In this document: positions 26,128-34,928 of the stretch, piece after piece
Position numbering within the stretch: position 1 is the stretch's first letter
Layout: each line of letters opens with the position of its first letter
Assembly (NCBI RefSeq): GCF_003259195.1
Contig: NZ_QJPK01000001.1
Location: 186,001 to 250,000, forward strand
Length of the DNA stretch: 64,000 nucleotides
Direction of reading: 5' to 3'
Origin: Paracoccus sediminilitoris
GTDB taxonomy: Bacteria > Pseudomonadota > Alphaproteobacteria > Rhodobacterales > Rhodobacteraceae
Program-made: the position numbers and the translations under genes
Notes under the pieces: generated by a model
Database searches by the model: none
What the model saw: the letters and a program-made list of their open reading frames with translations, nothing else
Told to the model about the DNA's origin: nothing

Positions 26128-28394
26128 TGGCCGACCTGCTGATCGAGCTTTTCTCGGAAGAAATTCCCGCCCGCATGCAGGCGCGTGCCCGTGCGGACCT
26201 GAAACGTCTGGTGACGGAAGGTCTGGTCCAGGCCGGGCTGACCTATGCCAGCGCCGGTGCCTTCAGCACCCCGCGCCGCCTGACCCTGACCGTGGAAGGG
26301 CTGACCGACCACAGCCCCACCACCCGCGAGGAACGCAAGGGCCCCCGGACAGACGCCCCCGAAAAGGCGCTGGAGGGTTTCCTGCGCTCGACCGGCCTGA
26401 CCCGCGACCAGCTGGAGGCCCGCGACGACAAGAAGGGCCAGGTCTGGTTCGCCACCATCACCCACGAAGGCCGCCCCGCCGCCGATATCGTCGCCGAGGT
26501 GCTGGAGGATGCGATCCGCAACTTCCCCTGGCCCAAGTCGATGCGTTGGGGCGCGGGATCGCTGCGTTGGGTCCGCCCGCTGCATTCGATCCTCTGCATC
26601 CTCTCGGATGAGGCAGGCGCCACCACGGTCGATCTGACCGTCGACGGCATCACCGCCGGCAACACCACCCGCGGCCACCGCTTCATGGCCCCCGATGCCT
26701 TCACCGTCACGGGCTTCGACGAATACGCCGCGAAACTCCGCCGCGCCCGCGTCATGCTGGACGCCGAGGAACGCGAATCCGAGATCCGCCAGCAATCCGA
26801 GAACCTGGCCTTCGCCCGCGGCTGGCAGGTCGTCCCCGACGACGCCCTCCTCTCCGAGGTGGCGGGCCTTGTCGAATGGCCCGTGGCCCTGATGGGCGTG
26901 ATCGAGGACCGCTTCCTCGACCTCCCCCCCGAGGTCCTGCAGACCTCGATGAAGGAACATCAGAAATTCTTCTCGACCCTGAACCCCAAGACCGGCCGGA
27001 TCGAGGGCTTCATCACCGTCGCCAATATCGAGACCCCCGATGATGGCGCGACGATCCTGGCGGGCAACCAGCGCGTCCTGGCCGCCCGCCTGTCCGACGC
27101 CGCCTTTTTCTGGGAAAACGACCTGCGCGAGGCGAAATCGGGCATGGAGGCATGGGCCGAGGGTTTGAGCTCCGTCACCTTCCACAACAAGCTCGGCTCG
27201 CAATCCGACCGCATCGCCCGCATTGCGGCCTTGGCACGCGAGATCGCCCCGCTGGTCGGCGCCGACCCCGATCAGGCCGAACGCGCCGCGCGTCTGGCCA
27301 AGCTGGACCTGCGTTCCGCGATGGTCGGCGAATTCCCCGAGTTGCAAGGCACCATGGGCCGCTACTACGCGCTAGAGGCCGGCGAACCCGCCCAAATCGC
27401 CGACGCCGCCCGCGACCATTACTCGCCCCTCGGCCCCTCGGACGACGTGCCCACCGCCCCGGTATCGGTTGCGGTGGCGCTGGCCGACAAGCTGGACACG
27501 TTGACAGGGTTCTGGGTCATTGATGAAAAGCCCACCGGCTCCAAAGACCCGTTCGCTCTGCGTCGAGCGGCATTGGGGGTGCTCCGGTTGGTGCTGACCT
27601 CTGGCGAAAAAATCACTTTGTCTTCGGTCCTGCCCCATCCATTCCGTCGTGCTGAAGCGGATCGGTTCACCAACAGCTTTGAAGATGCCCCGCTCATTAT
27701 TGGCAGCGCCATTTCCAAGCCGCTACTCCACTCGATCGAGAGTTGGAATGCCGAAGAACCCCTTGGCTCTTTCATCATGATGGAGGACGAGAACGTTCCG
27801 CATAACGACCGCGAACGCGTATTTTCAGAGATGCGGGCCGATATCCTTGCCGGTCAGCCAAGCAAGGTGCGAGACCTCCTCTCCTTCCTTCACGACCGTC
27901 TCAAGGTCTACCTCCGCGACCAAGGCATCCGCCACGACATCATCGACGCGGTGCTGGCGCAGGACGGCAACGACGATCTGGTGCAGGTGGTGAACCGCGC
28001 CACGGCACTGAACGCCATGCTGAACACGACCGACGGCCAGAACCTGACCCAAGGCCTGAAACGCGCCAGCAACATCCTGACCCAAGCCGAAGAAAAGGAC
28101 GGCGTCGAATACAGCTTCGGCGCCGACCGGAAATTCGCGGAAACGGATGAGGAACGGGCCTTGTTCACCGCCCTCGACACCGCTGAACCCGCTATCAAGC
28201 AGGCGATGAAGAATGAAGACTTCCCCGCCGCCATGACCGCCATCGCTGCCCTGCGCGCCCCCATCGACGCCTTCTTCGAGGCCGTGCAGGTCAACACCGA
28301 CAGCCAGGTCATCCGCCGCAATCGTCTGAACCTGCTGTCGCGCATCCGCGAAGCAGGCCGCCAGATCGCGGATTTCACCAAGATCGAAGGCTGA
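26127..28394 (+). CDS. glyS: Glycine-tRNA ligase beta subunit
   Basis: The 755-residue tRNA-binding subunit starts ADLLIELFSEEIPARMQ and has the HD-like core (FHNKLGSQSDRIARIAALA, about 350-368), EKPTGSKDPFALRRAALGV (about 469-487) and a C-terminal anticodon-binding domain (about 585-750; LLSFLHDRLKVYLRDQG … RRNRLNLLSRIRE). It is about 65 residues longer than E. coli GlyS (689); most of the excess is an unfamiliar stretch around residues 492-560. DNA at about 27500-27890, covering that stretch and some flanking conserved sequence, has clearly more A/T at wobble positions than the rest of the gene, suggesting recombination or a relaxed insertion. The frame is intact. Confidence 0.94.
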   Translation: MADLLIELFSEEIPARMQARARADLKRLVTEGLVQAGLTYASAGAFSTPRRLTLTVEGLTDHSPTTREERKGPRTDAPEKALEGFLRSTGLTRDQLEARDDKKGQVWFATITHEGRPAADIVAEVLEDAIRNFPWPKSMRWGAGSLRWVRPLHSILCILSDEAGATTVDLTVDGITAGNTTRGHRFMAPDAFTVTGFDEYAAKLRRARVMLDAEERESEIRQQSENLAFARGWQVVPDDALLSEVAGLVEWPVALMGVIEDRFLDLPPEVLQTSMKEHQKFFSTLNPKTGRIEGFITVANIETPDDGATILAGNQRVLAARLSDAAFFWENDLREAKSGMEAWAEGLSSVTFHNKLGSQSDRIARIAALAREIAPLVGADPDQAERAARLAKLDLRSAMVGEFPELQGTMGRYYALEAGEPAQIADAARDHYSPLGPSDDVPTAPVSVAVALADKLDTLTGFWVIDEKPTGSKDPFALRRAALGVLRLVLTSGEKITLSSVLPHPFRRAEADRFTNSFEDAPLIIGSAISKPLLHSIESWNAEEPLGSFIMMEDENVPHNDRERVFSEMRADILAGQPSKVRDLLSFLHDRLKVYLRDQGIRHDIIDAVLAQDGNDDLVQVVNRATALNAMLNTTDGQNLTQGLKRASNILTQAEEKDGVEYSFGADRKFAETDEERALFTALDTAEPAIKQAMKNEDFPAAMTAIAALRAPIDAFFEAVQVNTDSQVIRRNRLNLLSRIREAGRQIADFTKIEG

Positions 28395-28410
28395 CCGACC
28401 CTGAAATGCA

Positions 28411-28444
28411 AGAAGGGCCAGAGGCAAAAACCTCTGGCCCTTCT
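28411..28444. terminator. Terminator between glyS and sdhB
   Basis: There is a perfect 14-bp stem AGAAGGGCCAGAGG (28411-28424)/CCTCTGGCCCTTCT (28431-28444) with a CAAAAA loop, followed by TCTTTG on the plus strand. It lies 16 bases past the glyS stop and can serve both convergent transcripts. Confidence 0.8.
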
Positions 28445-28469
28445 TCTTTGTTCAAATACCCTCGGGGGT

Positions 28470-28490
28470 CCGGGGGCGGACAGCCCCCGG
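28470..28490 (-). terminator. GC-rich hairpin after sdhB
   Basis: CCGGGGGC (28470-28477) pairs with GCCCCCGG (28483-28490) around GGACA, 9 bases after the sdhB stop. It resembles the C/G-rich intergenic palindromes common in Rhodobacterales genomes. Confidence 0.5.
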
Positions 28491-28499
28491 TTGCATCGA

Positions 28500-29279
28500 T
28501 CAGGCCGAACGTTCGACCATCATGTGCTTGATCGAGGCAATCGCCTTGGCAGGGTTCAGACCCTTGGGGCAGGTGTTGGTGCAGTTCATGATCGTGTGGC
28601 ACCGATACAGCTTGAACGGATCTTCCAATTCGTCCAGACGCTCGCCCGTGGCTTCGTCGCGGCTGTCGATGATCCAGCGGTAGGCATGCAGCAAGGCTGC
28701 GGGCCCCAGGTAACGGTCGCCGTTCCACCAGTAAGACGGGCAAGCCGTCGAACAGGATGCACACAGAATGCACTCGTAAAGCCCGTCCAGCTTCTTGCGG
28801 TCCTCAATCGACTGCTTCCACTCTTTGCCAGGGGTGGGCGACTTGGTCTGCAGATAGGGGTTCACCGAGGCGTGCTGGGCATAGAAATGCGTCAGGTCGG
28901 GGATCAGGTCCTTGACCACCGGCATGTGCGGCAGCGGATAGATGGCGACATCGCCCGCAACCTCGTCGATGCCATAGATGCAGGCCAGGTGGTTGCCCCC
29001 ATCGATGACCATCGCGCAGGACCCGCAGATGCCTTCGCGGCAGGACCGGCGGAAGGACAGCGTCGGGTCGATCTCGTTCTTGATCTTGATCAGCGCGTCC
29101 AGCATCATCGGACCGCATTTGTCCAGATCGACGAAATAGGTGTCCAGACGCGGGTTTTCCCCGTTTTCCGGGTCCCACCGGTAGATCTTGAACTTCTTGA
29201 CGTTGGTCGCGCCCTCGGGTTTGGGCCAGGTCTTGCCAACGCGGATCTGGCTGTTCTTGGGTAGCGTGAACTGGACCAT
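28500..29279 (-). CDS. sdhB: Succinate dehydrogenase iron-sulfur subunit
   Basis: The 259-residue subunit B of complex II relays electrons from FAD to ubiquinone. The [2Fe-2S] ligands lie in [14 protein letters not shown] (about 78-91) with the distal Cys in GGNHLAC. The [4Fe-4S] motif is [12 protein letters not shown] (about 172-183), and the [3Fe-4S] ligands follow in CHTIMNC and CTNTCPKG. It is 12 bp after the sulfotransferase-like gene and is the last gene of the sdh operon, separated from sdhA by three accessory genes. Length is typical. Confidence 0.97.
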   Translation of the reverse strand: MVQFTLPKNSQIRVGKTWPKPEGATNVKKFKIYRWDPENGENPRLDTYFVDLDKCGPMMLDALIKIKNEIDPTLSFRRSCREGICGSCAMVIDGGNHLACIYGIDEVAGDVAIYPLPHMPVVKDLIPDLTHFYAQHASVNPYLQTKSPTPGKEWKQSIEDRKKLDGLYECILCASCSTACPSYWWNGDRYLGPAALLHAYRWIIDSRDEATGERLDELEDPFKLYRCHTIMNCTNTCPKGLNPAKAIASIKHMMVERSA

Positions 29280-29291
29280 TGGGTGCTCCTT

Positions 29292-30131
29292 TCAGAGAGT
29301 GCCTTCGGACGGCATGTCAGCCGTGAACAGGTGTTGCGAACGCGTCACCAGATCGACGATCCGGCCACGCGCATGGGGGTTGAGCGCCAGCCCGTTGAGC
29401 CGGCGAAGAAATTCGGTCGAGCCGTCGTTCAGTCGCTCCATCGCGCGCGACTGCAGCAGCGCCAGGCCGGCCACCCGGTCGGGCCCGATGCCCCCGATCG
29501 CCAGCAGCTGCTGGCCGGGGCGGTCGGGGTCGGTCTCGGCCTCCAGCGCCAGGCGGGTGACGCGATCCGGTCCCAGCTGCCGCGCAAGGCGGCGTTCCAG
29601 ATCGCCCCAACCGGGCAGATCGCTGACCTCCTTCAGGAACGCCTCGCGCGTTTCGGCATAACCATCCGTCCGAACTGCCTGTGCCCAGACAGAATGTTTC
29701 CACGTCGACATCCGGCGCGTGTAAAAAACATAGTGCGGATCAAAGCCGCGCGACCGCGCGACCCCATCCACCTGTTGCAGCATCTGCGGCAGAGCCGGGT
29801 AAAGCTGCGTTTCGCCGCCATTGCCGGGCATGGCGCCGGCAAGGTTTTCATGGCTGATCAGGACGGCCTGCGGCCCGTCGGGGATGGTCTCCAAGACATC
29901 CTCGAAGGCAATCTTCAGTGCCCTGCGCAGATCGCCACTGTCGCCCAGGCTCGCCGCGATCGCGGCGCGACCGAGGGGACGCATCGGCGTGCCTTCCTCA
30001 GGGGTGCGGATCACCAGCAGGTCAGACAGCGCTTCGGCATTCAGCTTCAGAAACCGCTGCAATGATGTCGTACCGGTCTTCTGCACGCCAAGATGCAGCA
30101 CCAGACGCCGCCCTGCCCCGTCCTGCGTCAT
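29292..30131 (-). CDS. Sulfotransferase-like protein within the sdh operon
   Basis: The 279-residue P-loop protein has LHLGVQKTGTTSLQRFL (about 13-29), matching the 5'-phosphosulfate-binding loop of sulfotransferases, where KTGTT binds PAPS. FYTRRMSTWKHSVWAQ (about 135-150) matches the 3'-phosphate-binding strand and Ser. Acceptor unknown; related proteins in this group often modify surface polysaccharide. The start at 30131 overlaps the upstream lipoprotein gene in TGATG. Co-expression with complex II is enforced by position but has no obvious biochemical reason. An alternative is a non-catalytic nucleotide-binding relative. Confidence 0.7.
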   Translation of the reverse strand: MTQDGAGRRLVLHLGVQKTGTTSLQRFLKLNAEALSDLLVIRTPEEGTPMRPLGRAAIAASLGDSGDLRRALKIAFEDVLETIPDGPQAVLISHENLAGAMPGNGGETQLYPALPQMLQQVDGVARSRGFDPHYVFYTRRMSTWKHSVWAQAVRTDGYAETREAFLKEVSDLPGWGDLERRLARQLGPDRVTRLALEAETDPDRPGQQLLAIGGIGPDRVAGLALLQSRAMERLNDGSTEFLRRLNGLALNPHARGRIVDLVTRSQHLFTADMPSEGTL

Positions 30132-30451
30132 CAGATGCGCCCCTGCCAACCAGGCTGTTCAGCCAAAGCGCGCTGCGGCATCTGGCCCGACCGGCGCATC
30201 ACGCATCGGTCGAAAACCTGTCCCGGGTCGCGCCCTGCAAGGTAATCGCCGCTGATCTCCATGCCGATCCGGCCGAAACTCTGCGTTCCGCCCGAACCCG
30301 TGCCGATGCCCACGGTCACGTCCGTGCGTGGCGCGCGGGCCAGTTCGGCGTCACGCAGGCAGACCCTTTCGGCCTGATCCACAGGGATCGGGCCGCAAGC
30401 CGACAGCACCGCCAAAAGCGGAACCATGGCCAGGGGGGCTGCCCGCGTCAT
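30131..30451 (-). CDS. Small lipoprotein within the sdh operon (second of two)
   Basis: The 106-residue protein has a lipoprotein signal: MTRAAPLAMVPLLAVLSAC, lipobox L-S-A-C with the lipidated Cys at 19. The mature part is polar, with a glycine/serine-rich stretch VGIGTGSGGTQSFGR (about 46-60) and cysteines in ERVCLRD and FDRCVMRR that could form a disulfide. I do not recognise the family. An ATG three bases upstream (30454) is an equally good start. It lies about 4 bases after the preceding lipoprotein stop and is coupled to the sulfotransferase gene by TGATG. Confidence 0.65.
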   Translation of the reverse strand: MTRAAPLAMVPLLAVLSACGPIPVDQAERVCLRDAELARAPRTDVTVGIGTGSGGTQSFGRIGMEISGDYLAGRDPGQVFDRCVMRRSGQMPQRALAEQPGWQGRI

Positions 30452-30458
30452 CATGCCA

Positions 30459-30830
30459 TCAGGCCGTGCGCGCCGCGGCCGCGATGCACTGCGTGGTGGC
30501 CGGACGCGACACGATCGAGGCGACGCTATCGGCCGTTCCACCGGCACCGGCACGCGACATCTGGGCGATATCGATCATCTCGGCGGTGGTCGCATTGTTC
30601 ACGACGCAATCGGTATAGGGCGCAACGTTGACGCCCGGCAGACGCTTCTGCATCTCGGAATTGACGACGCTGCGCGCGACCTGGCGCGACGCGGCATCCA
30701 GAACGGTGGGCGTTGCGGGCGTGGTGACGGGGGCCGAGGGAACGGCGGGACCCGCGACGGGGACCGGAGCCACACAACCGGCCAGCGTGACGGCGGAAAG
30801 GCCGAAGGCCGCGATAAGATTGAAACGCAT
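30459..30830 (-). CDS. Small lipoprotein within the sdh operon (first of two)
   Basis: The 123-residue protein begins [19 protein letters not shown], a complete lipoprotein signal with the Cys at residue 19. A Pro/Val/Thr-rich linker follows (about 20-45), then a small domain with RQVARSVVNSEMQKRLPGVN and two cysteines (YTDCVVNNATTAEM, TTQCIAAAA) likely forming a disulfide. The start codon overlaps the sdhA stop (TGATG). Small hypothetical genes between sdhA and sdhB occur in other Rhodobacterales, as I recall, but no function has been assigned to my knowledge. Confidence 0.7.
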   Translation of the reverse strand: MRFNLIAAFGLSAVTLAGCVAPVPVAGPAVPSAPVTTPATPTVLDAASRQVARSVVNSEMQKRLPGVNVAPYTDCVVNNATTAEMIDIAQMSRAGAGGTADSVASIVSRPATTQCIAAAARTA

Positions 30831-32632
30831 CAGTAAACCCTTTTCTTCGGAGCGATCTTGTTCATGTCGATGCCGCCCTGTTCCGTGGTCGTCAGCGGAT
30901 CAAGATGGACGGGACGATAGTCCAGTTTAACCTTGTTACCGTCGATGCGTGCAAGCGAATGCTTGCGCCAGGTGGCGTCATCCCGCTCGGGGTAGTCTTC
31001 GTGGGCATGCGCCCCGCGGCTTTCCTTGCGCGCCTCGGCCGCGACGATGGTCGCAAGCGCGTTGGGCATCAGGTTCGTCAGTTCCAGCGTTTCCATCAGG
31101 TCGGTGTTCCAGATCAGACCGCGATCCGTGACCTTAATGTCGTCCATCTTGGCGGCGATGGCCTCCATCTTCTCGACGCCCTCGGCCAGGGTCTTGTCGG
31201 TGCGGAAGACGGCAGCATCGGCCTGCATGGTGCGCTGCATCTGGTCGCGCAACTCCGCAGTCGTCACTGAACCGTCGGCATAGCGCAGCGCATCGAACCG
31301 GGCCAAGGCCTTGTCCACCTGCGACTGGTCGGTCGAGGGGATGGGGCTTTCGCGGTCGATCACGTCGCCCGCGCGGATGGCCGCGGCACGACCGAAGACC
31401 ACCAGGTCGATCAGGCTGTTCGAGCCAAGGCGGTTCGCGCCATGGACCGATGCGCAGCCCGCCTCGCCCACGGCCATCAGGCCGGGGAAGGTCGCGTCGG
31501 GGTTTTCTTCCGTCGGCGCAAGCACTTCGCCCCAATAGTTCGTCGGAATGCCGCCCATGTTGTAATGCACGGTCGGGATCACCGGGATCGGCTGCTTGGT
31601 GACATCGACACCGGCAAAGATCTTGGCCGATTCACTGATGCCGGGCAGGCGTTCGGCCAGGCTTTCGGGCGGCAGATGCATCAGGTTCAGGAAAATGTGG
31701 TCCTGTTCGCTGCCGACGCCGCGCCCTTCGCGGATTTCCATGGTCATGCAGCGGCTGACGACATCGCGGCTGGCCAGATCCTTGTAGGTGGGGGCATAGC
31801 GTTCCATGAAACGCTCGCCTTCGGAGTTGGTCAGGTAACCGCCCTCGCCCCGCGCGCCTTCGGTGATCAGGCAGCCCGAACCATAGATGCCGGTCGGGTG
31901 GAACTGCACGAACTCCATGTCCTGCAGGGGCAGGCCCGCGCGGGCGACCATGCCGCCGCCGTCGCCGGTGCAGGTATGGGCGCTGGTCGCGCTGAAATAG
32001 GCGCGGCCATAGCCGCCCGTCGCCAGCACCACCATCTTGGCGTTGAAGACATGCATCGTGCCGTCGTCCAGCTTCCAGCAGACGACGCCGGTGCAGCGGC
32101 CATCGGTAATGATCAGGTCCAGCGCGAAATATTCGATGAAGAATTCCGCGTTATGCTTCAGCGACTGGCCATAGAGCGTGTGCAGGATGGCGTGGCCGGT
32201 GCGGTCGGCAGCGGCGCAGGTGCGCTGCACCGGGGGGCCTTCGCCGAATTCGGTGGTGTGGCCGCCGAAGGGGCGCTGATAGATGCGGCCGTCCTCGGTG
32301 CGGCTGAAGGGAACGCCGTAATGTTCCAGTTCATAGACGGCCTTGGGGGCCTCGCGCGCCAGGTATTCCATGGCGTCGGTATCGCCCAGCCAGTCCGACC
32401 CCTTGACGGTGTCGTACATGTGCCATTGCCAGTTGTCGGGGCCCATGTTGGACAGCGACGCGGCGATGCCGCCCTGTGCGGCGACGGTGTGCGAACGGGT
32501 CGGGAAGACCTTGGTCACGCAGGCCGTGCGCAGGCCCTGTTCGGCCATGCCAAGCGTCGCGCGCAGACCTGCGCCACCGGCGCCCACCACGACGACGTCA
32601 TATTCATGCGTTTGGATTTCGTATGCAGCCAT
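30830..32632 (-). CDS. sdhA: Succinate dehydrogenase flavoprotein subunit
   Basis: The 600-residue SdhA oxidises succinate to fumarate. FAD binding starts at [17 protein letters not shown] (about 12-28); the histidine for covalent flavin attachment lies in [16 protein letters not shown] (about 48-63). The active-site region [20 protein letters not shown] and [19 protein letters not shown] are typical. The start at 32632 is set by GAGGA just upstream, overlapping the sdhD stop. Length matches the family. Downstream genes are translationally coupled. Confidence 0.97.
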   Translation of the reverse strand: MAAYEIQTHEYDVVVVGAGGAGLRATLGMAEQGLRTACVTKVFPTRSHTVAAQGGIAASLSNMGPDNWQWHMYDTVKGSDWLGDTDAMEYLAREAPKAVYELEHYGVPFSRTEDGRIYQRPFGGHTTEFGEGPPVQRTCAAADRTGHAILHTLYGQSLKHNAEFFIEYFALDLIITDGRCTGVVCWKLDDGTMHVFNAKMVVLATGGYGRAYFSATSAHTCTGDGGGMVARAGLPLQDMEFVQFHPTGIYGSGCLITEGARGEGGYLTNSEGERFMERYAPTYKDLASRDVVSRCMTMEIREGRGVGSEQDHIFLNLMHLPPESLAERLPGISESAKIFAGVDVTKQPIPVIPTVHYNMGGIPTNYWGEVLAPTEENPDATFPGLMAVGEAGCASVHGANRLGSNSLIDLVVFGRAAAIRAGDVIDRESPIPSTDQSQVDKALARFDALRYADGSVTTAELRDQMQRTMQADAAVFRTDKTLAEGVEKMEAIAAKMDDIKVTDRGLIWNTDLMETLELTNLMPNALATIVAAEARKESRGAHAHEDYPERDDATWRKHSLARIDGNKVKLDYRPVHLDPLTTTEQGGIDMNKIAPKKRVY

Positions 32633-32639
32633 GTCGTCC

Positions 32640-33026
32640 TCAGATCGCGGGGGTGGTGAAGGCCATCTTTGCCAGCGCAAAGATCGCGGCGGCGATGACG
32701 CCCCACCCGAAGATGTTCGAAGCGATGATCGCCAGCTTGTTGGCCGAGCCATAGACATAGTCGTCGATCATGATCCGCGTGCCCTTGATGAAGTGGATCA
32801 TGCCCACGACGATGAACAGCGCGGTGATGATGCCGGGGAACGGGCGCCCGAAATGGGCCGCGACCGCGTCCTGCGGCAGGCCGATGGCGCCGCCGACGGC
32901 GATCATGAACAGCGGCGTCAGGATGACCAGCGCATAGCTGCTGACGGTCATCTGCCAGTGATGTGCGGTTCCCGAACGGGCCGAACCCAGTCCCGTGGCC
33001 GCCTTGCGTGGGGTGATATAGCGCAT
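32640..33026 (-). CDS. sdhD: Succinate dehydrogenase membrane anchor subunit D
   Basis: The 128-residue protein has three predicted membrane helices (about 29-49, 63-83, 100-122). The alphaproteobacterial N terminus [23 protein letters not shown] leads into helix 1, and [14 protein letters not shown] is the conserved segment between helices 2 and 3, including the Asp-Tyr pair near the quinone site. It lies 13 bp after sdhC. Confidence 0.93.
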   Translation of the reverse strand: MRYITPRKAATGLGSARSGTAHHWQMTVSSYALVILTPLFMIAVGGAIGLPQDAVAAHFGRPFPGIITALFIVVGMIHFIKGTRIMIDDYVYGSANKLAIIASNIFGWGVIAAAIFALAKMAFTTPAI

Positions 33027-33039
33027 GATGTCCCTCGCC

Positions 33040-33432
33040 TCAGCTGATGAAGAAGATGATCAGGCTAAGCAGCGTCAACGCGACCGAACCGATGATGATT
33101 GCCCAGGACGCCTTCTTGGCATCCTCGATCTCAAGGCCCAGGCCCTGGTCGTAGAACAGGTGGCGGATGCCCGACAGCGCGTGGAACCACAGCGCCCAGG
33201 CCGAGGCCGTCAGGATCAGGAAGCCCAGCCAGGACCGTACCAGCCAGTCGGCGGCGGCGAAAGCGCCGGGGCTGCTGACGGCGGCGACCAGCCACCAGAC
33301 CAGCAGCAGGATGCCCGCGACCAGAGCGTGCCCGGTGATGCGGGTCAAGATGGATGTGATTGCCGGCAACGGCAGACGATAGACCTGAAGGTGGGGGGAA
33401 AGCGGCCGGTTACCCCGGTTCACGTCGGCCAT
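33040..33432 (-). CDS. sdhC: Succinate dehydrogenase cytochrome b556 subunit
   Basis: The 130-residue three-helix subunit contributes to heme b and quinone binding. SPHLQVYRLPLPAITSILTRITGHAL (about 11-36) carries the quinone-site Ser/Arg region, and WFHALSGIRHLFYD (about 85-98) carries the heme-ligand histidine. The start at 33432 fits the family; GGAGGG lies 8 bases upstream. It is the first gene of the operon sdhC-sdhD-sdhA-lp-lp-sulfotransferase-sdhB, downstream of the paired palindromes at 33597-33627. Confidence 0.94.
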   Translation of the reverse strand: MADVNRGNRPLSPHLQVYRLPLPAITSILTRITGHALVAGILLLVWWLVAAVSSPGAFAAADWLVRSWLGFLILTASAWALWFHALSGIRHLFYDQGLGLEIEDAKKASWAIIIGSVALTLLSLIIFFIS

Positions 33433-33596
33433 GGTCGGCCCTCCTATGTCGGTTCTGGCATGTCCCGTCGCAGGTGCCCAAGACTGACAGGGCTGGCCAC
33501 GCGGGCTGGCGATTGGCGTCCTTATTGATCGTGATACTGTCACCTGTCACGGACAGATGCCACCCCGCGCGATGAAATGCCGCGGATTTCCGTCTT

Positions 33597-33627
33597 TGTG
33601 ATCACACTTGCAATCCGTGTGATCACA
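33597..33627 (-). promoter_or_regulatory. Paired TGTGATCACA palindromes upstream of sdhC (candidate TCA operator)
   Basis: Two identical perfect 10-bp palindromes, TGTGATCACA at 33597-33606 and 33618-33627, are spaced exactly 21 bp centre to centre, two helical turns, 165-195 bp before the sdhC start. The same pair with the same spacing stands before sucC (39664-39694). The shared architecture indicates a dimeric or tetrameric DNA-binding protein common to both operons. The 10-bp palindrome lacks the 6-bp spacer of a CRP/FNR site. The remaining gap 33433-33672 shows no gene. Confidence 0.65.
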
Positions 33628-33672
33628 GGCGGCGGAACGGTCGCACCACGTTAGCGCAAAACCGTGGGGTGC

Positions 33673-34725
33673 CTAGTGGACTGAATCGCCATTGGCCGGC
33701 ATCAGCGCCCAATAGTCCAGGTCCAGAAGCACCTCGGGGGCGTATTTCCCGTCGGTCCCGCGTAGCGCGAATTGCGCGCTGTCGCCCTTGGTCGCGACCA
33801 GCCGCAACCGGATCGCGCCGACGCCGGGCGCGTCGGTTTCGGCCTTGTCCAGCACCTCGGACCAGGCGCGGATGGTGTCGCCCGCGAAACAGGGATTGGC
33901 ATGGGTGCCGCCGTTCAGCGCCACGATGATCTGCGCATTGGCCAAGCCGTTGAAGGACAGCGCGCGCGCCATGCTGATGACATGCCCGCCATAGATCAGG
34001 CGGCGGCCGTCCTCGCGGTGGGTGGCATCGAAATGGACCTTGGCGGTGTTCTGCCACAGACGGGTGGCCAGCATATGCTCGGCCTCTTCGACGGTGACGC
34101 CGTCGACATGATCGATCCGTTCGCCGATGGCGTAATCGCCCCAGCAATAGGGTTCGCCCGACAGGCTGAAATCATAATCGGTGAAATCCAGCGCCTCGGG
34201 GATGGCCAGATCCTCGGCGGCGACCGCCACGGGCAGGTCAGGAATGACGGTTTCAGGGGCGGGGCTGCCGGGGTTTCGCTTGCGCACCATGACCCAACGG
34301 ACGAATTCGAGCACCGGTTCATCGACCTGGTTCAGGCCGCGCGTGCGCACCCAGACGACGCCCGACTGCCCGTTCGAGTTCTGCTTCAGCCCGATCACTT
34401 GGCTTTCCGCGCGCAGCGTGTCGCCCGGCCAGACCGGCTGCAGCCAGCGCCCGTCGGCATAGCCAAGGTTCGCCACCGCGTTCAGGCTGATGTCGGGGAC
34501 CGTCTTGCCAAAGACCGTGTGGAAGGTCAGCAGATCGTCCAAGGGGCTGCCGTCCAGCCCCGCCGCGATCGCAAATTCATCCGACGAATGCAGCGCGTGC
34601 CGCATGGGATAAAGCGCGTGATAGAGCGCACGTTCCCCTTCGGCCAGCGTGCGGGGAACGGCGTGGCGGATGACCTGGCCGACGGTGTAATCCTCGAAGA
34701 AGCGGCCGGAATTCGTCTTGGTCAT
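33673..34725 (-). CDS. mch: Mesaconyl-C1-CoA hydratase (MaoC-type, ethylmalonyl-CoA pathway)
   Basis: The 350-residue protein is a fused double hot-dog hydratase. It starts TNSGRFFEDYTVGQVIRHAVPRTLAEGERALYHALYP, with the family segments SPLDDLLTFHTVFGKTVPDISLNAVANLGYADGRW (about 60-94) and, in the second half, THREDGRRLIYGGHVISMARALSFNGLANAQ. Mch interconverts mesaconyl-C1-CoA and beta-methylmalyl-CoA in acetate assimilation. It shares a transcription direction with mcl2, whose product acts on the next pathway steps, two small genes upstream. The start overlaps the DUF1737 gene by 4 nt. The combination with mcl2 makes the assignment strong. Confidence 0.85.
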   Translation of the reverse strand: MTKTNSGRFFEDYTVGQVIRHAVPRTLAEGERALYHALYPMRHALHSSDEFAIAAGLDGSPLDDLLTFHTVFGKTVPDISLNAVANLGYADGRWLQPVWPGDTLRAESQVIGLKQNSNGQSGVVWVRTRGLNQVDEPVLEFVRWVMVRKRNPGSPAPETVIPDLPVAVAAEDLAIPEALDFTDYDFSLSGEPYCWGDYAIGERIDHVDGVTVEEAEHMLATRLWQNTAKVHFDATHREDGRRLIYGGHVISMARALSFNGLANAQIIVALNGGTHANPCFAGDTIRAWSEVLDKAETDAPGVGAIRLRLVATKGDSAQFALRGTDGKYAPEVLLDLDYWALMPANGDSVH

Positions 34726-34928
34726 TGCTGCCCCAGCTTCATGTCGGGGTGGTATTCGGCCTCGACCTCCTTGGTGACGGCCTGCCCGCAGCGCATGACG
34801 CCGCGCGCCGCGTCAAAGGCCATCGAAGGGTCGCCCTGCAGCCGCCAGCCCTTGGACAGGGCCTCGGACACGCGATGGCAGAATTGCGAGGTGTCGTCCT
34901 CGGTGATGAAACGATAGAGGGTAGGCAT
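34722..34928 (-). CDS. DUF1737-domain small protein
   Basis: The 68-residue soluble protein begins MPTLYRFITEDDTSQFCHRVSEALSKGWRL; the spaced aromatic pattern and S-x-G-W-x-L resemble the DUF1737 family, whose function is unknown. Two consecutive ATGs compete; the second (34928) is favoured because GGAGG lies 6 bases before it. It is coupled to nnrU upstream (TGATG) and mch downstream (ATGA). Confidence 0.75.
   Translation of the reverse strand: MPTLYRFITEDDTSQFCHRVSEALSKGWRLQGDPSMAFDAARGVMRCGQAVTKEVEAEYHPDMKLGQQ

Noticed and set aside
31442..32659. A 405-codon open frame antisense to sdhA
   Set aside because: Shadow of sdhA codon bias; no ribosome-binding site or recognisable protein features.
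33597..33627. CRP/FNR binding site
   Set aside because: The palindrome is TGTGA directly joined to TCACA; CRP requires a 6-bp spacer, and FNR sites are TTGAT-N4-ATCAA.
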